Below are positions 1-4,421 of a DNA stretch of 7,293 bases, piece after piece. The position numbers were made by a program, and so were the translations under genes. Numbering within the stretch: the first letter of the stretch is position 1; each line of letters begins with the position of its first letter. The notes beneath the pieces are model-generated. The model saw nothing but the letters and a program-made list of their open reading frames with translations. It was not told the DNA's origin and made no database searches. The DNA comes from an uncultured Oscillospiraceae bacterium (GTDB lineage Bacteria > Bacillota > Clostridia > Oscillospirales > Oscillospiraceae): NCBI GenBank assembly GCA_934643765.1, contig CAKUCT010000095.1:1-7293 (forward strand). Reading direction: 5' to 3'.

Positions 1-58
1 GCAAGGTGTTGGTCGCTTCTTCCATCTGTTCAATAGTGATTAAGCGATCCCAATCCAT
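1..58 (-). CDS. 5' end of an unidentified gene (first 19 codons)
   Basis: The gene begins at the ATG on the minus strand at 58 and runs off the left edge. The visible protein starts MDWDRLITIEQMEEATNTL. I do not recognise it; the piece is short, acidic and probably helical, with no signal peptide. The start is supported by a perfect AGGAGG (complement of 70-75) 11 nt upstream, by a strong promoter at 220-248, and by the lack of any other gene between it and the mscS terminator. It reads in the same direction as mscS but is separated from it by a terminator, so it is probably its own transcription unit with a leader of about 155 nt. Confidence 0.7.
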   Translation of the reverse strand, partial: MDWDRLITIEQMEEATNTL

Positions 59-213
59 CGATGATGTCTCCTCCTAAAATATGTTCTTGCGGTGAGGCCG
101 AAGGCACGCGATCGGTGCATACGGACTCTGGGATTCAGTATGTCTTGCAGACAGACCGATAGGACGTATTGCAGCCGGAAACCAGAAACGGCGCAGTACG
201 CCTAATACAGCTT
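59..213 (-). promoter_or_regulatory. Structured 5' leader with competing helices
   Basis: This is the transcribed, non-coding stretch between the inferred start site (about 213) and the ATG at 58. Read as minus-strand RNA it can form: a GGCGU/GCGCC hairpin near the 5' end (about 189-201); an 8-bp helix with one bulged A between 165-173 (TGCAATACG) and 116-123 (CGTATGCA); a local hairpin pairing 138-142 (CATAC) with 118-122 (GTATG); a 6-bp helix of 155-160 with 111-116; and a small hairpin at 141-153 (TGTCT/AGACA). Segment 111-123 is claimed by three partners, so not all of these can form at once. I see no T-box, known riboswitch core or leader terminator. It may be a cis-regulatory RNA or chance pairing. 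Confidence 0.35.
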
Positions 214-219
214 GTCTCT

Positions 220-248
220 ATTTTACCAAGAGGCGCGAAGATTGTCAA
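220..248 (-). promoter_or_regulatory. Sigma-A-type promoter for the gene starting at 58
   Basis: On the minus strand there is a perfect TTGACA (-35, complement of 243-248), a 17-bp spacer, and TAAAAT (-10, complement of 220-225, 5 of 6 matches to TATAAT). Transcription should begin near 213. It lies downstream of the mscS terminator and points at the partial gene at the left edge. Confidence 0.75.
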
Positions 249-290
249 CTCAAGCGGTGTGGTTTTATCGATAATTTTGCAATGAATTAT

Positions 291-321
291 TTGACATGTT
301 TTGCACAGAAAATGATATAAA
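291..321 (+). promoter_or_regulatory. Possible plus-strand promoter, antisense to mscS
   Basis: A perfect TTGACA at 291-296 is followed, at a long 19-bp spacing, by TATAAA at 316-321. At the ideal 17-bp spacing the hexamer is only GATATA. Transcripts would start near 328, run through the hairpin at 343-376 and continue antisense to mscS. No plus-strand gene lies downstream. It may be fortuitous in this AT-rich gap. Confidence 0.2.
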
Positions 322-334
322 ACAGGGGCGATTG

Positions 335-376
335 AAAAACAAAACCGCCCTGAATCCGGTGAGGTTCAGGACGGTT
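335..376 (-). terminator. Rho-independent terminator of mscS
   Basis: In minus-strand RNA, a 12-bp stem (arms 365-376 and 343-354; AACCGTCCTGAA with TTCAGGGCGGTT, one G-U wobble) closes a 10-nt loop. It is followed by the T-rich tail TT-G-TTTTT (342-335). It begins 6 nt beyond the mscS stop codon. The wobble becomes a C-A mismatch on the plus strand, and no T-run follows on that side, so it is directional for the minus strand. Confidence 0.9.
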
Positions 377-381
377 CAAAG

Positions 382-1257
382 TCACGAAGCCATATGAACG
401 TTGAGATGAGGGTATGTCATTTCTATGCTGGCCTGCGCGAACTCCGCGCCGATGCGCTCCAGCACATCATAATAGACGTCCCAGTAGTCCTCCGGGCGGA
501 CCCAGAGCCGGAGCGTGTAGCTGACGGCGTTGTCTCCGTAGCCGGACAGGCGGGCAAAAACGGGCTGATCCTCCAGCCGCTTCGGATGCGCCGCGGCGCG
601 CTGCAGGGCGGCTTTGACATCATCGGGCTTTGCATCGTAGCTGGCCTCCACGACAATTTCCAGCCGGCGCATATCGGTGCCGGTGACGTTTGTGATCTGT
701 GCGGAGGTGATGTGACTGTTCGGAAGATAGACCAGCTGATTATCCGCGGTGGCAATCTGGGTGTAAAAAACGCCGATCTGGCGGACGGTTCCGGACTTTC
801 CGGACACATCAATGAAATCGCCGACCTTAAACGGCCGCGTGGTCAGAAGCACCACGGCGCTTGCAAGATTGGAAAGCGAGTCCTGAATGGAAAGGGAAAC
901 GGCCAGACCTGCTACGCTCAAAATAGCAAGCAGCGAGGAGGTGTCCACACCGAGCGTGCCTGCCAGGAGCATAATGGCCAGGAAGACCAGGATGATCTTG
1001 ACGGACGAGCGGATGAAGGTATGGAAGCTCCGGTCCAGCTTTGAGCGCGCAAGCATCTTGGATGTTGCTGAGAGAATGACTTTGATGAATACAATGCATA
1101 TCACCAGTAAGATAGCGGCGGAGATCAGTTTGGGAAGAGAAAACGTGTCAAAAAATTTTTGGAGTGTGGAGCGTGTCTGCTCTGCGTTCTCGGTCAGCTC
1201 ACCGGCAATCTCGGAAGCGAGCGCTTCCGTCGCCGTCAAAAACAGGGGAAAGGCCAT
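382..1257 (-). CDS. mscS: MscS-family small-conductance mechanosensitive channel
   Basis: The gene encodes a 291-residue channel protein, close in length to E. coli MscS (286). Such channels form heptamers in the cytoplasmic membrane and open under tension to release solutes during hypo-osmotic shock. Three membrane helices are visible: about 43-64, 84-103 and the pore helix 107-139. The pore helix carries the family pattern SVAGLAVSLSIQDSLSNLAS, followed by the beta domain RPFKVGDFIDV and the YLPNSHITSAQITN motif (178-190). The alpha/beta vestibule domain fills 192-291. The second pore-helix glycine of the usual GLAxGL is serine here (GLAVSL). The start is fixed by AAAGGAGG (complement of 1265-1272) 7 nt before the ATG. 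It lies downstream of ftsH on the same strand, but a strong terminator intervenes and I find no good promoter in the 33-nt gap after it. The family call is firm; ion selectivity and subtype are not known. Confidence 0.95.
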   Translation of the reverse strand: MAFPLFLTATEALASEIAGELTENAEQTRSTLQKFFDTFSLPKLISAAILLVICIVFIKVILSATSKMLARSKLDRSFHTFIRSSVKIILVFLAIMLLAGTLGVDTSSLLAILSVAGLAVSLSIQDSLSNLASAVVLLTTRPFKVGDFIDVSGKSGTVRQIGVFYTQIATADNQLVYLPNSHITSAQITNVTGTDMRRLEIVVEASYDAKPDDVKAALQRAAAHPKRLEDQPVFARLSGYGDNAVSYTLRLWVRPEDYWDVYYDVLERIGAEFAQASIEMTYPHLNVHMAS

Positions 1258-1290
1258 CGCGGGGCCTCCTTTCTAAATATGAAACTCTTG

Positions 1291-1323
1291 AAAAATCCGC
1301 GCAGTGCAATAACTGCGCGGATT
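1291..1323 (-). terminator. Rho-independent terminator of ftsH
   Basis: A perfect 12-bp stem (1294-1305 with 1312-1323, AATCCGCGCAGT/ACTGCGCGGATT) has a 6-nt loop and ends in TTTTT on the minus strand. It starts 23 nt past the ftsH stop and ends 33 nt before the mscS start, so it separates the two genes or lets only part of the transcripts through. Confidence 0.9.
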
Positions 1324-1346
1324 GGTTTGAATGCTTGGGTGAAAAA

Positions 1347-3335
1347 TCAGGCTTCCGGAGCTGCATCGGAAGAATCTACGGTGTCTTCCGCGGTGTCCTG
1401 CGTCTGGCTGTCTGCCGATGTTTCGGCTTCGGCGGGCGCGTCAAGCTGCTTTTTCTCGGCGTTCACATAGGTCATCAGCTCGTCGCCGGTGATGGTTTCC
1501 TTCTGCAGAAGGTAGAGCGCCACTTCATCGAGCAGTGCGCGGTGTTCCTGCAGAATCGACTTTGCCTTTTCATAGCAGCTTTCCAGCAGCTTCTGGATTT
1601 CCGTATCGGCGGCGTAGGCCGTCTCGTCGGCGCAGTTCATCATGGTGCTGCCGTCGAGATAGGGGTTTGAAACGGTGGACAATGCCATCAGGCCAAACTT
1701 TTCGCTCATGCCGTACTGCGTGACCATCTTGCGGGCAAGCTCGGTGGCTCTGTCAATATCGTTCGAGGCGCCGGTTGTGGCAATCCCGAAGACAACCTGC
1801 TCGGCGGCGCGGCCGCCCAGAAGCGTCTGCAGCTCCACAAGCAGCTCTTCACGGCTGGAAAGATATTTTTCCTCTTCCGGCGTCTGCATGGTGTAGCCGA
1901 GCGCGCCGGAGGTATGCGGGACGATGGTGATCTTGGAGACCGGCTGCGTGTGCTTCTGCAGCGCGGCGACCAGTGCATGGCCGACCTCGTGGTAAGAGAC
2001 GATGCGCTTTTCCATATCGGTCAGCACCGTGCCCTTCTTTTCTGTGCCGGCGATGACGACCTCAAACGAAACCAGAAGGTCCTGCTGGTTGACGGCCTTC
2101 CGGCCCTGGCGCACGGCGCGGAGGGCGGCTTCGTTGACCAGATTCGCAAGATCCGCGCCGACCGCGCCAGCCGTTGCCTGCGCGATCTTGTGAAGATCGA
2201 CGTCCTCTGCGAGCTTGATGTTTTTCGTGTGGACGCGGAGCGTCTGGTACCGGCCCTGCAGATTCGGCCGGTCGACGATGATGCGCCGGTCAAAGCGGCC
2301 TGCGCGCAAGAGCGCTTTGTCGAGAATTTCCGGGCGGTTCGTGGCCGCGAGAATGACGACACCCTTGCTGGAGTCAAAGCCGTCAATTTCGGCCAGCAGC
2401 TGGTTGAGCGTCTGCTCGCGCTCGTCGTTGCCGCCGAACTTGGAGTCGCGCGTCCGGCCGATGGCGTCAATTTCGTCGATGAAGATGATGGCGGGGGCGA
2501 CCTTTGCAGCCTGCTGGAACAGGTCGCGCACGCGGCTTGCGCCGACGCCGACGAACATTTCCACAAAGTCAGAGCCCGAAATCGAGAAGAACGGCACGTT
2601 CGCTTCGCCTGCGACGGCCTTGGCAAGCAGCGTCTTGCCGGTACCGGGCGAGCCGACGAGCAGCGCGCCCTTGGGGAGCTTGGCGCCGATGGCGGTGTAT
2701 TTCTGCGGATTGTGGAGGAAATCGATGATTTCCACCAGAGATTCCTTGGCTTCGTCCTGGCCTGCGACATCCGCGAAGGTGACGCCGGTCTGCTTTTCCA
2801 TATAGACCTTGGCCTTGCTCTCGCCGATGCCGCCAAGGCCGCCGCCCATTCGCTTTGTCATGCCGCGCATGAGAAGCGAAAACAGCGCATACATGAACAC
2901 AACCGGCAGCACCCACGAGACCAGGAAGGTCACAATCGGGCTGACCTCTTCGGGAAGATCACGGTTATACGCAACGCCGGCTGCGTCGAGCTGTTGGGTA
3001 AGGGAGGTCGTGTCCTGGTTCGGAATCAGGCCCGTATAATAAAGCCTTTGCTGGCCTTTGGACTTTTCGGCCTGGTCCTTGGTGAGAATCACAATGCGGT
3101 CGTCCGACTGGAACTCCACCTCGCTGATCTTGCCGGAGGCAAGCAGGTCCTTGAACTCTGTATAGGTGATTTCGGTCAGATAGGCATTGGAGATGGTTGT
3201 ATACAGGGAATTGATCAGAAGCGTCGCAATCAGCGCCGCGACGATCAGAATGACAATCCGCCTGGCCTTCCGGTTTTCATCGTCGCCCCCTGGCTGGGGC
3301 TTGTTCGGCTTGCGGCGGTTGGGATCGTTACTCAA
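1347..3335 (-). CDS. ftsH: ATP-dependent zinc metalloprotease FtsH
   Basis: A 662-residue membrane-anchored AAA+ protease of usual family length, which forms hexamers and degrades damaged membrane proteins and short-lived regulators. Domains in order: cytoplasmic basic N-terminus, TM1 (about 26-47), extracytoplasmic domain (48-130), TM2 (133-156), and the AAA+ module. The AAA+ module shows Walker A GSPGTGKT (228-235), pore-loop FVG (261-263), Walker B IIFIDEID (283-290) and a second region of homology ending RAGRFDR (arginine fingers R347 and R350). The M41 protease domain has zinc site HEVGH (449-453) and a third ligand, probably D526 in TTGASNDID. The tail (630-662) is acidic and disordered. 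All catalytic residues are present; GSPG (usually GPPG), RAGR (usually RPGR) and HEVGH (usually HEAGH) are mild variants. The start is TTG, supported by AAGTAGGTG 5 nt upstream; no ATG exists until residue 148. It is divergent from rlmB; the common tilS-hpt neighbours are not here. Confidence 0.98.
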   Translation of the reverse strand: MSNDPNRRKPNKPQPGGDDENRKARRIVILIVAALIATLLINSLYTTISNAYLTEITYTEFKDLLASGKISEVEFQSDDRIVILTKDQAEKSKGQQRLYYTGLIPNQDTTSLTQQLDAAGVAYNRDLPEEVSPIVTFLVSWVLPVVFMYALFSLLMRGMTKRMGGGLGGIGESKAKVYMEKQTGVTFADVAGQDEAKESLVEIIDFLHNPQKYTAIGAKLPKGALLVGSPGTGKTLLAKAVAGEANVPFFSISGSDFVEMFVGVGASRVRDLFQQAAKVAPAIIFIDEIDAIGRTRDSKFGGNDEREQTLNQLLAEIDGFDSSKGVVILAATNRPEILDKALLRAGRFDRRIIVDRPNLQGRYQTLRVHTKNIKLAEDVDLHKIAQATAGAVGADLANLVNEAALRAVRQGRKAVNQQDLLVSFEVVIAGTEKKGTVLTDMEKRIVSYHEVGHALVAALQKHTQPVSKITIVPHTSGALGYTMQTPEEEKYLSSREELLVELQTLLGGRAAEQVVFGIATTGASNDIDRATELARKMVTQYGMSEKFGLMALSTVSNPYLDGSTMMNCADETAYAADTEIQKLLESCYEKAKSILQEHRALLDEVALYLLQKETITGDELMTYVNAEKKQLDAPAEAETSADSQTQDTAEDTVDSSDAAPEA

Positions 3336-3354
3336 TATGGCACCTACTTTCTGA

Positions 3355-3387
3355 CGGGCGGCACAAAGACAGCTGTGCCCTTTCCCG
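3355..3387 (-). promoter_or_regulatory. Stable hairpin in the ftsH leader beside the SD
   Basis: In the minus-strand transcript, CGGG (3387-3384) pairs with CCCG (3358-3355). Inside it, GGCACA (3379-3374) pairs with TGTGCC (3365-3360) around an 8-nt loop, with a 4x1 internal loop between the two stems. The structure ends about 5 nt before the Shine-Dalgarno at 3341-3349. It could influence translation of the TTG-initiated ftsH or protect the mRNA 5' end. No regulator is evident. Confidence 0.45.
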
Positions 3388-3398
3388 GGTCGTGTTAC

Positions 3399-3427
3399 AT
3401 CTTATCATACCGCCTTCGGATTTACAA
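3399..3427 (-). promoter_or_regulatory. Probable ftsH promoter
   Basis: On the minus strand, TTGTAA (complement of 3422-3427) and TAAGAT (complement of 3399-3404) are separated by 17 bp, each with 4 of 6 consensus matches. An overlapping TATGAT gives a better -10 but lacks a well-spaced -35. This places the start site near 3392 and a leader of about 57 nt. I see no CIRCE or CtsR-type operator. Confidence 0.5.
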
Positions 3428-3482
3428 GAATTCGGGAAAACGCGAACGGTAAATTTTCTGTGAATTTCCTGCGGATTTATGG

Positions 3483-3511
3483 TTGTTTCCGGGCGGCGGA
3501 ACTGGTATAAT
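3483..3511 (+). promoter_or_regulatory. Extended -10 promoter for rlmB and the downstream gene
   Basis: TATAAT at 3506-3511 is perfect and preceded by TGG (3503-3505), an extended -10. The -35 is weak (TTGTTT, 3483-3488) at 17-bp spacing, which fits an extended -10 promoter. The start site would be near 3518, giving a short leader of about 43 nt. Confidence 0.8.
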
Positions 3512-3531
3512 ATATTTTGGAATATTTTAAA

Positions 3532-3547
3532 CGGGGCGCCTGCCCCG
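3532..3547 (+). promoter_or_regulatory. Small GC hairpin just before the rlmB SD
   Basis: CGGGGC (3532-3537) pairs with GCCCCG (3542-3547) around the tetraloop GCCT. It ends 2 nt before the GGGAG ribosome binding site (3550-3554) and could modulate ribosome access. Confidence 0.4.
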
Positions 3548-3560
3548 ATGGGAGAAAGAC

Positions 3561-4406
3561 ATGGACGAAAAAAGGAACAACAGACCCGGCCGCAATCCCG
3601 GCCGCGAAGCGGGAGCGCCGCGCCGCGATGCGCGCCGGCAGGATTTCCGCCGCCGCGAGCAGGAGGATGCGCCTGAAAATATGCTCGAGGGCAGAAATGC
3701 CATCACAGAGGCGCTTTCCGCGGGCCGTACAATAGATAAGGTATATGTTGCGGACGGCGACACCGACAAGGCCCTTGCGCGCCTGTGCGCCATGGCAAAG
3801 CAGGCCGGGGCCGTCGTTGTGCCGACCGACCGCAGAAAGCTCGATCAGATGTCGGCCACCGGCGCGCACCAGGGCATCATCGCCATGGTCGCCGCGCACG
3901 ATTACGCGAGCATTGAGGACATTCTGAAAAAAGCGCAGGACGCGGGAGAAAATCCCCTGATTGTGATCTGCGACGAGTTGTCGGACCCGCATAACCTGGG
4001 CGCGATCATCCGCACGGCCGAGTGCGCGGGCGCGCACGGCGTCATCATCCCGAAGCGCAGAAGCGTGGGGCTGACGGCGGTCGTCGGCAAGGCATCCGCA
4101 GGCGCGCTGGAATATCTGCCGGTGGCGCGGGTGGCAAACATCACGGCCGCCATCGAGACACTCAAAAAGGCGGGCATCTGGGTCTTCGGCACGGCAGCCG
4201 GCAGCGATACCGGGATTTACAAGGCTGATCTTAAGGGCCCGGCGGCCATCGTCATCGGAAACGAGGGCCAGGGGATGAGCCGCCTTGTGGCCGACAGCTG
4301 CGACTTCAAGGTCAGTATTCCCATGAAGGGCAGCATTTCATCCCTGAACGCATCGGCCGCGGCGGCGATCATGCTCTATGAGGCTGTGCGGCAGAGAATG
4401 GGATAA
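3561..4406 (+). CDS. rlmB: TrmH/SpoU-family rRNA 2'-O-methyltransferase, RlmB-like
   Basis: A 281-residue SPOUT methyltransferase that uses S-adenosylmethionine to methylate a ribose 2'-OH. The best match is RlmB, which makes Gm2251 in the 23S rRNA peptidyl-transferase loop. Layout: an Arg/Gly-rich disordered tail (1-40), the small RNA-binding domain beginning LEGRNAITEAL (42-52) and reaching the HQGIIA motif (103-108), then the knotted catalytic domain. Its three family motifs are intact: DPHNLGAIIRTAE (142-154, with N145, R151 and E154), VIGNEGQGM (231-239) and IPMKGSISSLNASAAAAI (253-270). The start at 3561 has GGGAG 6 nt upstream and follows the promoter directly. A later in-frame ATG at 3681 (M41), with AGGAGG 14 nt before it, would give just the core. 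The next gene follows after 15 nt, so the two are probably cotranscribed. The exact target nucleotide cannot be proved from sequence. Confidence 0.93.
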   Translation: MDEKRNNRPGRNPGREAGAPRRDARRQDFRRREQEDAPENMLEGRNAITEALSAGRTIDKVYVADGDTDKALARLCAMAKQAGAVVVPTDRRKLDQMSATGAHQGIIAMVAAHDYASIEDILKKAQDAGENPLIVICDELSDPHNLGAIIRTAECAGAHGVIIPKRRSVGLTAVVGKASAGALEYLPVARVANITAAIETLKKAGIWVFGTAAGSDTGIYKADLKGPAAIVIGNEGQGMSRLVADSCDFKVSIPMKGSISSLNASAAAAIMLYEAVRQRMG

Positions 4407-4421
4407 CAACGGGAGACGCGC

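Noticed and set aside
111..173. A classical H-type pseudoknot in the leader of the left-edge gene.
   Set aside because: The two helices would need a 4-nt and a 0-nt connector across a stack of about 13 bp, which is sterically unlikely. Competing alternative helices are the better reading.
228..235. Walker A GSPGTGKT and zinc motif HEVGH in FtsH as loss-of-function changes.
   Set aside because: Both fit the general patterns GxxxxGK[ST] and HExxH, and the remaining catalytic residues are present, so the protease should be active.
394..1044. A 216-codon plus-strand open frame opposite mscS.
   Set aside because: Antisense shadow of a clear MscS channel. The possible antisense promoter at 291-321 would more plausibly make a non-coding RNA, if anything.
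1914..3452. A 512-codon open frame on the plus strand opposite ftsH.
   Set aside because: It is the antisense shadow of the well-supported ftsH, with Asp/Gly/Val-rich composition, no domain, and no promoter or ribosome binding site.
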